Assembly (NCBI GenBank): GCA_049791675.1
Contig: JBARAD010000312.1
Span: 3,416-67,415 of the forward strand
Source: Chryseosolibacter sp049791675
Lineage (GTDB): Bacteria; Bacteroidota; Bacteroidia; Cytophagales; Cyclobacteriaceae
Direction: 5' to 3'
DNA: 64,000 nt
Shown: positions 24,356-33,568 of the stretch, one piece after another
Numbering within the stretch: the first letter of the stretch is position 1
How the letters are laid out: each line of letters starts with the position of its first letter
Translations under genes and position numbers: made by a program
Notes under the pieces: generated by a model
What the model was told of the DNA's origin: nothing
Database searches by the model: none
The model's input: only the letters and a program-made list of their open reading frames with translations

Positions 24356-26551
24356 CTATTTAATGACAAGCCGCTGCGTATATGATTTCTTGTTCGTCGT
24401 GAACTTCAGGAGGTATAGCCCGGATGAAAGCGGCGGAAGCGTGTAGCGATTGGTTTGATTTGGTTTCAGCAGTACGCCAGGGCTGAGTTGTTGACCGAGA
24501 ACAGAAATGACCTGCATGCTTACGGGCCGGTCCGCATGAATCTTGAGCTCGTCATTTTTCGCAACAGGGTTCGGAAAAACATTTACTTCCGGCGTTTCCG
24601 GAAGTGACTTCCCTTCGTCATTCCTCAGCATATGAACGCCTCCCAGTACGTTACCAACTGCGATGGCGGGCCTGTTGGCATTGAATAAGTTGACCACCGT
24701 GGGCCAGATCCGGCCACCCAGGTTTTTGTCACGGTACATTTCCAGTGCCGGGTTAAAGATAAGGTCCTCTTCGGGTTCCGGTGACGAAGCAGTCCGGAAG
24801 TCGCCGATCACGCCGAGTTTTCCCGACTGATCGCCAATGACAAGATCGACATTCCCATCTCCGTCGAGGTCGGCAGTTGCACACGCGAGGTTCTGGCGCA
24901 GGGCTGAAGTGTTGAATCCAAGGAAATCCGCTTCTTCCAGAATAAATAACGGAGCCGTCGCGATCCCGGCGTTTCGCCAGTATTCGAGGTTGCCTTCGCT
25001 ACGCCCGGCAAGAATATCGGGAAGGCCGTCTTCATTGATATCGGTGATGTGAACATTTTCGGTACTGGTCAAACTGAAATCGAGACTGTGCAGGGATGTA
25101 TTATCAAAATCCAGGAGGGTGTTGCTTTTGTTCTTGAGATAATACAGCCTGGTGATGTTGTCGTCAAAGTTTGTGGCCGTAAACACAAAGTCAACAGCCT
25201 GGTCAGCGTCCATATCTGCAAACTGAATCTTGAGGTTGTAGTATTTCGACGTGGAAAATCCCAGAAAATCGTCTGATGACAAAGTAAATTCGGGAACGGA
25301 GGCGGAGCCTGTGTTTTCGTATAAATGTACCGTTGATGAATAATTCTGAGATGAATGGCTGCTCACGAACATGTCATAATCGCCATCACCATCAAAATCG
25401 ATGAACGCAGGAATGGCATTGTCGCCCAGATCGATCATCTGTCGCTGCAGGAAGTTTCTTTCCGAGAATGTGAAAACCGGATTGTTATCGGTGCCCGTAT
25501 TTTTATACAACCATGTCGATTCCCGGAGATTCGTGCTGAGAAATTCCCGGGTAAAAATATTGGGTGTGGCAATGAGGTCTTTTTTTCCGTCAAAGTCCAC
25601 ATCCTCATAGAATGCAGCCGGGAAGGTGACAAAGTTTACCGGGTTATTCTGAGGAAAGACGATAGAACTTTCAATAACGGGGTTGATGGAAGTTCCTCCG
25701 TTTGGTAAAGCGAATAAGTGATTGCATTCTGCTTCCGAAAAAAGGAGGTCCAGTTGCCCGTCGCCATTGAGGTCGAGTGTCAAAAGACTTTTTCCGCCAG
25801 CATGCTTTGTTCTTCCTCCCGTACCCGGAGGGCATGGCCCGCCGTTGAATGCAAACTGGCCGCATTCACAATCCCGAAAATTTCCCCATGTTCTGGTTAT
25901 GCGTTTGAAATCAAGGGAGTCGCATGTCTGATAATTTTCTACGCTGAGGTTTTGATGGAACTCAACGCTATAGCCTCCGTACTGAACATTCAGGATGTCA
26001 AGATCACCGTCTCCATCGATATCGCTGATGGCGGGCAGATCGTCATTTTGGAGCTGGAGGTTGACCTTATATTCAAAGCCTTGTGTCTGCACCACCGCGC
26101 TTTTGGCACCGGGAAAACCCGTCGTGAAAAAGTATTGCTCCCACTCGGGAAGTCCCCCCTCAGAGGTGATGTTCCGGTAAACCCTGATCCCTAAGACATC
26201 GCCCGTAAAAATATCTTTCCTGCCATCGCAGTCGTAATCCCGAAGGAGAAGCCAGTTGGAAAGCTCCGGAAAAAGATTTTCATATTCTGGCGCGGATAAA
26301 TACTGATTGTCGTCGTCAAGAAACGTGATCACTTTGTTTGCCATGCGGTCAAAGACCACCATGTCTTCGTCTCCATCCCCGTTAAGGTCCATGGTATTGA
26401 ATTGAGCGGCATTCAGTCCCCCCGCCCAGGCCAGCGAAAGCGCGTCACCTTTCAGATGCCGGACGGGGATGCTTTGATCCAGCGTATAGGTGAATTGCGC
26501 CTGTACGACAGATGGAGCAAACAACACGAAAAAACATACCGCTCGAATCAT
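24356..26551 (-). CDS. FG-GAP/VCBS repeat protein with T9SS sorting domain
   Basis: 731 residues. A signal peptide (1-18, ending VVQAQ) is followed by repeated calcium-binding-like segments such as DLNGDGDEDMVVFD, DIDGDGDLDILN, DFDGDGDYDMFVS and DLDGDGNVDLVIGD, the FG-GAP/VCBS type that builds a beta propeller. The last 75 residues form a type IX secretion sorting domain (VNVFPNPVAKNDELKI, VLGQQL, SSGLYLLKFTT, QRLVIK). The protein is therefore probably exported through the outer membrane and anchored to the cell surface or released. Its ligand is unknown. It is a single minus-strand gene, divergent from murF. Confidence 0.9.
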   Translation of the reverse strand: MIRAVCFFVLFAPSVVQAQFTYTLDQSIPVRHLKGDALSLAWAGGLNAAQFNTMDLNGDGDEDMVVFDRMANKVITFLDDDNQYLSAPEYENLFPELSNWLLLRDYDCDGRKDIFTGDVLGIRVYRNITSEGGLPEWEQYFFTTGFPGAKSAVVQTQGFEYKVNLQLQNDDLPAISDIDGDGDLDILNVQYGGYSVEFHQNLSVENYQTCDSLDFKRITRTWGNFRDCECGQFAFNGGPCPPGTGGRTKHAGGKSLLTLDLNGDGQLDLLFSEAECNHLFALPNGGTSINPVIESSIVFPQNNPVNFVTFPAAFYEDVDFDGKKDLIATPNIFTREFLSTNLRESTWLYKNTGTDNNPVFTFSERNFLQRQMIDLGDNAIPAFIDFDGDGDYDMFVSSHSSQNYSSTVHLYENTGSASVPEFTLSSDDFLGFSTSKYYNLKIQFADMDADQAVDFVFTATNFDDNITRLYYLKNKSNTLLDFDNTSLHSLDFSLTSTENVHITDINEDGLPDILAGRSEGNLEYWRNAGIATAPLFILEEADFLGFNTSALRQNLACATADLDGDGNVDLVIGDQSGKLGVIGDFRTASSPEPEEDLIFNPALEMYRDKNLGGRIWPTVVNLFNANRPAIAVGNVLGGVHMLRNDEGKSLPETPEVNVFPNPVAKNDELKIHADRPVSMQVISVLGQQLSPGVLLKPNQTNRYTLPPLSSGLYLLKFTTNKKSYTQRLVIK

Positions 26552-26657
26552 GAAAATATTTCTCTTTACTTAACGCAGACGACCCTTCACCTGTTATCTT
26601 GCCGCGAAAAAATTGTGCAGGATTGATTGAAGGCAAATTACAAAGTTTATCGGGGCC

Positions 26658-27947
26658 ATGAATACAGCGATTGAAAATTTATACGCACGGTTTGCGGAAA
26701 GCGGTTTGGTATCGACGGATACCCGGAAAATCACGCCAGGGTCGGTATTCTTTGCACTGAAAGGTGATAAATTCAACGCCAATGAGTTTGCAGCTGAAGC
26801 GCTGAGCAAAGGCGCAAGCTGGGTTGTGATCGATGAAGGGAAATATAAGGTCGATGACCGATGCATACTTGTTGAGAATGTGCTCGAAACGCTGCAGAAA
26901 CTTGCCCGCTATCACCGCGATCAACTAAAAATTCCAGTCATCGCCCTCACGGGCTCGAACGGCAAGACTACAAGTAAAGAGCTTGCGTACGCGGTACTCA
27001 GCAAGAAGTTCAGAACACTGGCCACAAAAGGCAATCTGAACAACCACATCGGTGTTCCACTTACAGTACTGTCCATAGACGCTTCGGTGGAAATAGCGGT
27101 GGTAGAGATGGGCGCGAACCACCCGGGTGAAATCGCCATGCTGTGTGAGATCGCAAACCCGACCCATGGTTTTATTACCAACATCGGCAAGGCGCATATC
27201 GGCACTTTTGGGGGCTTTGAAAATATTGTGAAGGCCAAGTCGGAGCTGTATCAGCATTTGCTTTCCAACGGCGGAATTGTTTTTGTCAATTCAAAAAATC
27301 CACTGCTTGTGGACTTGTCCAAAGCTTTCACGAAGCCTTTTTATTATCCTGCTCCCGGTAATTTCTATCGCGCCCAACTGATCGCGGCGGACCCGCTTGT
27401 TAAAATAGAAGCGGATAATGGAGAAGAAGTGCAAACGCAATTGATAGGTGGGTATAATTTTGAAAATATTGCTTCTGCCTTGTGTCTGGGAAAATTCTTT
27501 GGTGTGGATCCTCATCTCGCCAACCAGGCTGTAGCGGAATATATTCCTGGGAATATGCGGTCACAGGTGGTGAAAAAAGGAACGAACACCATTATCCTGG
27601 ATGCCTATAATGCAAACCCCAGCTCGATGCAGGCCGCGATCGAAAATATGGCTGCCATGAACGCCGTAAATAAAACGCTCATTCTCGGCGATATGTTTGA
27701 ACTGGAAGAAGAAGCTGCACACGAACACCAGGCGATCGGCAAACTCATCCGCGAAAAAGGGTTTATGAACGTTTATTTGTGCGGCACCCTCTTCAAGTCA
27801 GCCTTGCATGAGATACCCTATGCGAAATACTTTGTCAGGAAAGAGGAACTGGTACAGGAGCTGAAGCAATATCCGATTGAACATGCGACGGTGCTGGTGA
27901 AGGCCTCGCGGGGAATCGGCCTCGAAACCGTCGTCGAATATTTATAG
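26658..27947 (+). CDS. murF: UDP-MurNAc-tripeptide--D-alanyl-D-alanine ligase
   Basis: Cytoplasmic ATP-dependent ligase that adds D-Ala-D-Ala to the peptidoglycan precursor. 429 residues. The N-terminal substrate-binding domain has the SxDTRKITPGSVFFALKG segment (19-36), the central ATPase domain the P-loop LTGSNGKTTSKE (98-108), and the C-terminal domain LDAYNANPSSMQAAIE with the Asp/Asn of the MurF group. It stands outside the main division/cell-wall cluster and is followed by a DUF2461 gene 28 bp away on the same strand. Confidence 0.95.
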   Translation: MNTAIENLYARFAESGLVSTDTRKITPGSVFFALKGDKFNANEFAAEALSKGASWVVIDEGKYKVDDRCILVENVLETLQKLARYHRDQLKIPVIALTGSNGKTTSKELAYAVLSKKFRTLATKGNLNNHIGVPLTVLSIDASVEIAVVEMGANHPGEIAMLCEIANPTHGFITNIGKAHIGTFGGFENIVKAKSELYQHLLSNGGIVFVNSKNPLLVDLSKAFTKPFYYPAPGNFYRAQLIAADPLVKIEADNGEEVQTQLIGGYNFENIASALCLGKFFGVDPHLANQAVAEYIPGNMRSQVVKKGTNTIILDAYNANPSSMQAAIENMAAMNAVNKTLILGDMFELEEEAAHEHQAIGKLIREKGFMNVYLCGTLFKSALHEIPYAKYFVRKEELVQELKQYPIEHATVLVKASRGIGLETVVEYL

Positions 27948-27975
27948 CCATTTACGTCAGTCGCCCGTTAGAACT

Positions 27976-28644
27976 ATGGAAGTTGAAGTCGTACTAAAAT
28001 TTTTAAAGAATCTGGCCAGACACAATGACCGTGAATGGTTCGAGAAAAATAAGTCTGCTTACCTGGAGGCTAAACAGGAGTTTGAAGAAGTAGTCAGCGC
28101 GGTGTTGAAGGAACTCTCGAAGTTTGATGCCGGACTTGGCGGACTCGATCCGAAGAAACTACCCTTCCGGATCTACCGCGACGTGCGGTTCAGCAAAGAT
28201 AAGCGCCCGTACAAAACAAATATGGGTGCCGGCTTTTCACCGAATGGAAGACTCGTTCAGGAGCCAGGATATTACCTGCACATCGAGCCGGGCAATAAGA
28301 GCTTTCTCGCCGGAGGTATTTATATGCCCGACGCGAATAATCTTGCACGAATACGCCAGGAGATCGATTATAATCCTGAAGGACTGAAAAAGATCATGAA
28401 AGGCAGGAACTTTCGTAAGTTTTTCGAGGACTTTGACGAATTCGATAAACTAAAGACCGCCCCCAAAGGCTACCCCAAAGAACATCCCGACATTGAATTG
28501 CTGAAGCTCAAAAGTTTCATTGTGGAGATGCCGCTTACAGATAAACAGGTCACTGATCGAAAATTTATCAGCGTCGTGGCCAACGGTTGCAAAGCGATCA
28601 AGCCTCTGAACGACTATCTCCGAGAAGCAATAGCCCAGGGTTAG
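27976..28644 (+). CDS. DUF2461 (TIGR02453) family protein
   Basis: 222 residues with the family pattern: FLKNLARHNDREWFEKNKSAY near the start, KLPFRIYRDVRFSKDKRPYKTN in the middle and GYYLHIEPGNKSFLAGGIYMP after it. No enzymatic residues are established for this family and its function is unknown. There is no signal peptide or membrane segment. It is close behind murF (28 bp), so the two may be co-transcribed, though a functional link is not shown. Confidence 0.9.
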   Translation: MEVEVVLKFLKNLARHNDREWFEKNKSAYLEAKQEFEEVVSAVLKELSKFDAGLGGLDPKKLPFRIYRDVRFSKDKRPYKTNMGAGFSPNGRLVQEPGYYLHIEPGNKSFLAGGIYMPDANNLARIRQEIDYNPEGLKKIMKGRNFRKFFEDFDEFDKLKTAPKGYPKEHPDIELLKLKSFIVEMPLTDKQVTDRKFISVVANGCKAIKPLNDYLREAIAQG

Positions 28645-28673
28645 GTTTAATTTCCACCGGAAGCCGGGCATCG

Positions 28674-31157
28674 CTACCAATCAAAATACTCGTCTTTACT
28701 AACCTCAAGCTCCTTTTCCTTTTTCTTGCCCTTTGACCGGAAGGCATCTTTGAGTTCCTCGACTTCTTTTTTCAGGTCTGCGACTATCTTCTTCTTGACC
28801 GCTTCCGTATCATAGGCGATTCGGTAATCGTCTGTGGTGCCAGTAATTTTCAGGAATAACCGGCTGTTACCTTGAGCATCAGCCTCCAGCGCGCCTTCCG
28901 CTTCGGGATCCGAAATCCGTTTTCTTCGCAACGGCGTGATCAACCTGTAGTCTATGCGCTGGTCAAAGGTATGGGTACCACTGATCCTGATATTGGTCAC
29001 GTTGCTACGCACTTCCATCTGCGGCAGATAAATATGTTTGTTTTCGATGTGGATATCGTTTTTCAGGTCTGAGAAACGCAACCTGTCGAGGCCTTCATCG
29101 CCGAGGTAACGTTCAAGTTTTTTCAGCGGCTCGAAATTATTCAATTCGCCTTTGGCGATGGAGATTCCGATGTCGGCGATCAACGTTTCCTGGAACAGTC
29201 TCAGGTTCTGGTTAAGCGCCATTTCAAGGTTCACGTCGGCGGTAGCTTTGCCTCTTAAATGTCTATCCTGTACGAAGGTTTGATTGAAATTTTCGAATAC
29301 ATAGAAAACACTGTCGAGGTTGATGCCGTTGAGTTTTAAGGTTGTGACCACATCAATGGCCTTATTGTTTTTCGCATCCACAATGCCGGATAGCTTCAGG
29401 TTGCCTCCCATTGTTTTCAAGGAGAGGTTGCGTGAGACAGCCATCTGATTTTTTACAAGGAGATCGCCCTGGATAGCCTGCCCGTGGAACCTTTTATACC
29501 GGAGAGATTTAATATCACAGTTAAAATTGAGATTGACATTTTTGGATAAACTGAAAGTGAATTCATCCGGTGCCTTGTTGTCCTCACCGTACTCGCCGAA
29601 GCCAAGAGAAAACAGCTGGTTGAGGTCGATATACTTCGACTTGAGATCGGTTTCAATCCCGATGGGCTGATTTTCGAAAAGGAGAAACGTGATGATGTTC
29701 TTAAAGAATCCGTTCAGTAAAAAGTCTGAATCACCGAGTTTGCCCGTAACGTTACTGAGCGCAAGGTCATTGTTGTTGAACTGCAAATTTCCTTCGAGGT
29801 TTTCAAGCGGGATCCTGTTCTTGCCATACAACAGATTGACTCCTTTGAGGTCTACCGTGCCCAGGGTCGAGACTCGCTGGGCTGTATTTTTATTTTTAAG
29901 CAGGTTTATCTTCCCTTCAAACGCGATGTCTACCAGCAGGGAACCGGAAACATAGTGAATATCCTCAACGGGATAGAAATCAAGAACAGCGGGGGCGTCA
30001 ATTTTTCCCTTGAAATCCAGGACAATTCCCGGGTCTGTAAAATTGTCGATAATAAAATTGGCCTCGAAGTTCTCGTTGTTGAGTTTCCCATTGATGTTTT
30101 TCAGGGAGAGGTTTGCCTGCTTTAAGTCATTGACAGCGCGGGTAGAAAAAGATCCTGTCAGGTTGGCGTTTTCAATCCTGGTCTTGTACTCGGGATGAAA
30201 GAGGGTCGCGTCGTTGAAGCCGAAGTCAATGGACAGCGAGGGACTGGCACTGGAAGAGATCTCCCCGTTCAGGTGTGCGTTGAAGTAAACATCGCCTTTA
30301 CTTTTATAGTGGTCTAATTTTTTCCCATGGGATTCCGGCAGCAGTGACAAGAGCGTCTGAATATCAGTGTCTTTTCCGGTAGTGGACAGGTTAACAATGT
30401 TTTTGTCCTTCCACCCGTATGTGCCGCTCACTGTAAAGGAGGAGGTCTTAAGTTTCAGATCAGAAGGGTGGATGGTAAGGTGCTTCTTGTTGTCGTCGTA
30501 CAGCAGGTGGCTTTCGATTTCAAAGGATTTCCCCTTCAGGTAATTATTGTTTCCGATGAGCATTTTTTCCGTGACAAGTCCCCCCTGCGCCTCGATATCA
30601 TAAATGTCGCGGGCAGAATGGATAGAAGCTTTAAGCCTGTCGCTTGTAAAGGTAAAGTCCTGCAGGATCCTCAGGTCCAGGTAATGTACCGTTGTATTGT
30701 GCAGCGACACGTTCGAAAGAGCGAAGCCGATTGAACTCTGTGATTTTCCGGATGCTTGTTTTTTGACGATGGTATAATTGTTCTCTCCTTCGTCACTGAT
30801 CTTCAGATGCGTTTCACTGTCGTGGATCTCTAATCCCCGGATCGTGTAATCACCCCCCCAGGCGGCAAGTGGATTGAGCTGAAACGAAATCTTCCTGGCG
30901 GTGAGCAGCGGATATTTTCCGGGATGGCTATCCTCAACATAAACATCATGAAACACGATCGACAGCCGGGGAAACTGCTCAAAGACAGAAACTTCTATTC
31001 TTTTGATGGAGACCGGCGTGTTAAGTTGTTTGTTGGCCTCCCTGATGAATTGCTGAATGATCCGGTCTTTATACAGATAGACGGAGACCGTCAGGGCGAT
31101 GACCATAACGCCCAACGAGAGGGTTGAGTAAAAAAGTACCCTGCGGAGTATTTTCAA
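28674..31157 (-). CDS. AsmA-like inner-membrane/periplasmic protein
   Basis: About 827 residues. One N-terminal transmembrane helix (VLFYSTLSLGVMVIALTVSVYLY) is followed by a large periplasmic region of repeated beta strands with the AsmA-type start TPVSIKRIEVSVFEQFPRLSIVFHDVYVED and a C-terminal AsmA_2-like region (LNLNSVFY-like and GELNNFEPLKKLERYL). Such proteins are thought to move phospholipids between the two membranes. The very C-terminus (about 795-825) is charged and coiled-coil-like. An ATG at 31226 is in frame, but the TTG at 31157 fits the family length and lies just after a TATTTTTG box (31183-31176), so I chose it. Start confidence is moderate. Confidence 0.88.
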   Translation of the reverse strand: MKILRRVLFYSTLSLGVMVIALTVSVYLYKDRIIQQFIREANKQLNTPVSIKRIEVSVFEQFPRLSIVFHDVYVEDSHPGKYPLLTARKISFQLNPLAAWGGDYTIRGLEIHDSETHLKISDEGENNYTIVKKQASGKSQSSIGFALSNVSLHNTTVHYLDLRILQDFTFTSDRLKASIHSARDIYDIEAQGGLVTEKMLIGNNNYLKGKSFEIESHLLYDDNKKHLTIHPSDLKLKTSSFTVSGTYGWKDKNIVNLSTTGKDTDIQTLLSLLPESHGKKLDHYKSKGDVYFNAHLNGEISSSASPSLSIDFGFNDATLFHPEYKTRIENANLTGSFSTRAVNDLKQANLSLKNINGKLNNENFEANFIIDNFTDPGIVLDFKGKIDAPAVLDFYPVEDIHYVSGSLLVDIAFEGKINLLKNKNTAQRVSTLGTVDLKGVNLLYGKNRIPLENLEGNLQFNNNDLALSNVTGKLGDSDFLLNGFFKNIITFLLFENQPIGIETDLKSKYIDLNQLFSLGFGEYGEDNKAPDEFTFSLSKNVNLNFNCDIKSLRYKRFHGQAIQGDLLVKNQMAVSRNLSLKTMGGNLKLSGIVDAKNNKAIDVVTTLKLNGINLDSVFYVFENFNQTFVQDRHLRGKATADVNLEMALNQNLRLFQETLIADIGISIAKGELNNFEPLKKLERYLGDEGLDRLRFSDLKNDIHIENKHIYLPQMEVRSNVTNIRISGTHTFDQRIDYRLITPLRRKRISDPEAEGALEADAQGNSRLFLKITGTTDDYRIAYDTEAVKKKIVADLKKEVEELKDAFRSKGKKKEKELEVSKDEYFDW

Positions 31158-31541
31158 GGTTAAAAAATATTTTGACAAAAATACACGGCAAAAATGAAAC
31201 CAGACCCCCAAAACACACAAACACACGAATAAATCTGTGGTTCAGCGCGCGATCCTGCCTTTCTTTAACCCAAACGAAAAGCCATGCCATCACGTATTCC
31301 GGCGCAAAGGTTTCCGAAAAATAAATTCATGCCGGTGGACGGGTGGTCAAAAATCAGGTCTTCAAGTTGTAAAAACCCGGTTTTACAGGTATATTCAGTA
31401 TTGGGTGCGTTTTTCTGCGCCACTGGAATTTTTATCAAGCGGGTCCCGCCCGCACCCATCCTGGAGGTTAGCGACATCTAAATTTTCCAGGCCAGGCAAC
31501 CAATCCCTGATTACCCATGTACTGGTATTAAAAGCGGCTCC
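31158..31541. other. Divergent spacer, AsmA gene / ECF sigma gene
   Basis: 384 bp without a convincing gene. It contains the TATTTTTG box for the AsmA-like gene (31183-31176, minus strand), an imperfect palindrome GTAAAAaCCcGGTTTTAC (31369-31386), and GCGGG-T-CCCGC (31439-31449). No consensus housekeeping promoter for the sigma gene is visible. Confidence 0.5.
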
Positions 31542-32105
31542 TTGGAAGATCACACAGAAAATATCAGGTCCTTGTTGGAGGGATGCCTACGCGCGCATCG
31601 GTTGAGTCAGAAATTGCTCTATCAGGCGTTCTATAATTACAGCATGAGCATCTGCCTCAGGTACGCCGGCAATCGCGACGAAGCCTCAGAGATCTTAAAT
31701 GATGCATTTATGAAAATATTTACGAACCTGAGAGCATTTGACCTGAGCAAACCCTTCAAACCATGGCTGAGAAAAATATTGATCAACACCGCCATTAACC
31801 ATTATCACAAAAAGCAACGGGAGGTCAAAGTGGAAGAAATGCAAAAGGCAAAAAAGGAATTGGATAGTGAGCGCATACTTTCGGGTATTTCTTATCAGGA
31901 AGTGATCGCCCTATTGCAAAAACTTCCTCCGGCGTACCGCACCGTTTTCAACCTTTATGTGATAGAAGGCTATACGCACGAAGAAATTGCGGGCATGCTG
32001 AACATCGCCCCGGGTACGTCGAAATCAAATTTGTTCAAAGCCAAGGAGCAGTTGAAGGTTATATTAAAAGATTTTTTTGAAGCAGACTATGCTGGAACCC
32101 GATAA
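31542..32105 (+). CDS. ECF-type RNA polymerase sigma factor
   Basis: 187 residues. Region 2 is seen in YSMSICLRYAGNRDEASEILNDAFMKIFTNL and FKPWLRKILINTAINHYHKK; region 4, a helix-turn-helix, in VIALLQKLPPAYRTVFNLYVIEGYTHEEIAGML and GTSKSNLFKAKEQLK. The start codon is TTG; no in-frame ATG or GTG lies upstream. The 3' end overlaps the next gene by 17 bases, and that gene has an anti-sigma-like layout, so it is the probable regulator. Targets are unknown; the following envelope genes are candidates. Confidence 0.93.
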   Translation: MEDHTENIRSLLEGCLRAHRLSQKLLYQAFYNYSMSICLRYAGNRDEASEILNDAFMKIFTNLRAFDLSKPFKPWLRKILINTAINHYHKKQREVKVEEMQKAKKELDSERILSGISYQEVIALLQKLPPAYRTVFNLYVIEGYTHEEIAGMLNIAPGTSKSNLFKAKEQLKVILKDFFEADYAGTR

Positions 32106-33483
32106 CGATAGGCTGGAAGATTTCTTCCGCAAAGCTGCCGCCAGCGATGACGTAACTTTCAATGAAGAAGATTGGAAGAAGCTCGAGGCACGGCTCGACG
32201 CGGGCGAAGATGTCGTGGGCGCGCAAAAAACGCCGAACACAATCACAGCGACAGTTGTCACTGCCACGGTGTTGTTGTTCTCCGCCCTGGTATTGCTGAA
32301 CATGCGCTACGAGGTCATTGACTTTTCGCCGACCACAACATCGGCACCGGCCCAGGTTGAAAAAACAGATGCAGCCTCGACCGGCCCAGCGGACACAAAT
32401 AACGACCTCTCTTCTGATAGTAACGGAGGTAATCAAGAGAACAAGTCTCAATTGCAGCCTGTCCAGGCTGAAAGTGTTTCGCCAGGCAACGGGGTGGATG
32501 AAGTTCATTCACCGCAGGCCCAATCGAACAATGGTCAACTGGATGCGTCAGTGCGAGGCAACAATCGGGGTCAGCGTGATGCCGGGAATGTGATGCTGAG
32601 GGATAACGGGGAGAAAATCCTCTCAACCGCAGGGGCGCACACGGGTGATCATTTTGCGACATCAGGTTTGGACAGGAAGAAACTATACGATCAATTGATA
32701 TTACTAACACCTGCAATGGCAGAAAAGAATAAGCAGAAGGCCGACGTGCAGCTTCCTGGTGCGGAGGAAGTGGATACAGGAAAGGCGGAAACCACTGTCA
32801 AGGAGGAGCTTGCTTCTGAAATGAAACATGTGGCTACGCCGAGGTTGAGCCTTCTGCTTTCCTTCGCTCCTGATTTCAGCAGTACATCGAATCAATATTC
32901 CACACCGGGAAAAGCTTATGGGGCAATGATACATTATCATGTGATGAAGCGGTGGAGCCTGTCGGCAGGCGTGATCAAAAACAACAAACGCTATACAGGC
33001 GACGGTGAAGACTATAAGCCTCCAACAGGATATTGGAAATATTACACCAATGGAGTGGTTCCTTATAGTATTGATGGGTCGTGTGATATATTGGAATTCC
33101 CTGTGATGCTCCAATATACCATTGCCAGTAATGGAAAAAACAGATGGCTCGCAGGCGCGGGTGCCTCGAGTTACCTCATGCAAAGTGAGTCGTACCGATA
33201 CAACTTTGAAGAACCTAACCCGGGTGCAAAGGAGGGATGGGATTCAAAACGCAGTTCACGATTTCTTTTTAATATGGTGAATTTCACCATCGGATACGAA
33301 CGTCAGCTTTTGCCTGGCCTGATGGCAGGCATTGAACCGTATGTCAAGATCCCTCTCGAAGAGATCGGATGGTCTAACGTGAAACTGTTCAGCGCCGGCG
33401 CTTCCGTAACACTGCGGTACAAAATCCTCGGGAGAAGGAATATCTCCTTACCTGTCCGAAGTCGGGGTCCCGACAAGGAATAG
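32089..33483 (+). CDS. Membrane protein: anti-sigma-like N-terminus, barrel-like C-terminus
   Basis: 464 residues from the ATG. Residues 1-60 are a soluble acidic region (LEDFFRKAAASDDVTFNEEDWKKLEARL) of the kind found at the cytoplasmic end of some Bacteroidota anti-sigma proteins. One transmembrane helix follows (about 66-83, VVTATVLLFSALVLLNM), then some 170 low-complexity residues rich in Gln, Asn, Ser and Asp, and then a C-terminal region (about 260-464) with outer-membrane-protein character (LSLLLSFAPDFSS, YGAMIHYHVMKRWSLSAGV, FTIGYERQLLPGLMAGIEPYVKIPL). No signal peptide is present. It overlaps the sigma gene by 17 bases. An inner-membrane anchor on a barrel-like domain is unusual; how it is placed in the envelope is unclear. 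Confidence 0.85.
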   Translation: MLEPDNDRLEDFFRKAAASDDVTFNEEDWKKLEARLDAGEDVVGAQKTPNTITATVVTATVLLFSALVLLNMRYEVIDFSPTTTSAPAQVEKTDAASTGPADTNNDLSSDSNGGNQENKSQLQPVQAESVSPGNGVDEVHSPQAQSNNGQLDASVRGNNRGQRDAGNVMLRDNGEKILSTAGAHTGDHFATSGLDRKKLYDQLILLTPAMAEKNKQKADVQLPGAEEVDTGKAETTVKEELASEMKHVATPRLSLLLSFAPDFSSTSNQYSTPGKAYGAMIHYHVMKRWSLSAGVIKNNKRYTGDGEDYKPPTGYWKYYTNGVVPYSIDGSCDILEFPVMLQYTIASNGKNRWLAGAGASSYLMQSESYRYNFEEPNPGAKEGWDSKRSSRFLFNMVNFTIGYERQLLPGLMAGIEPYVKIPLEEIGWSNVKLFSAGASVTLRYKILGRRNISLPVRSRGPDKE

Positions 33484-33568
33484 CACGCGATTTCCTGTAA
33501 AACACCATAAAGAAACTGAGCGCATCAGTTCATGGAACCCTTTTGCTAAAACTAAAAAACCTACAATC

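Noticed and set aside
31158..31226. N-terminal 23-residue extension of the AsmA-like protein
   Set aside because: Places the membrane helix too far from the N-terminus for the family and lies upstream of, or overlaps, a -7 box.
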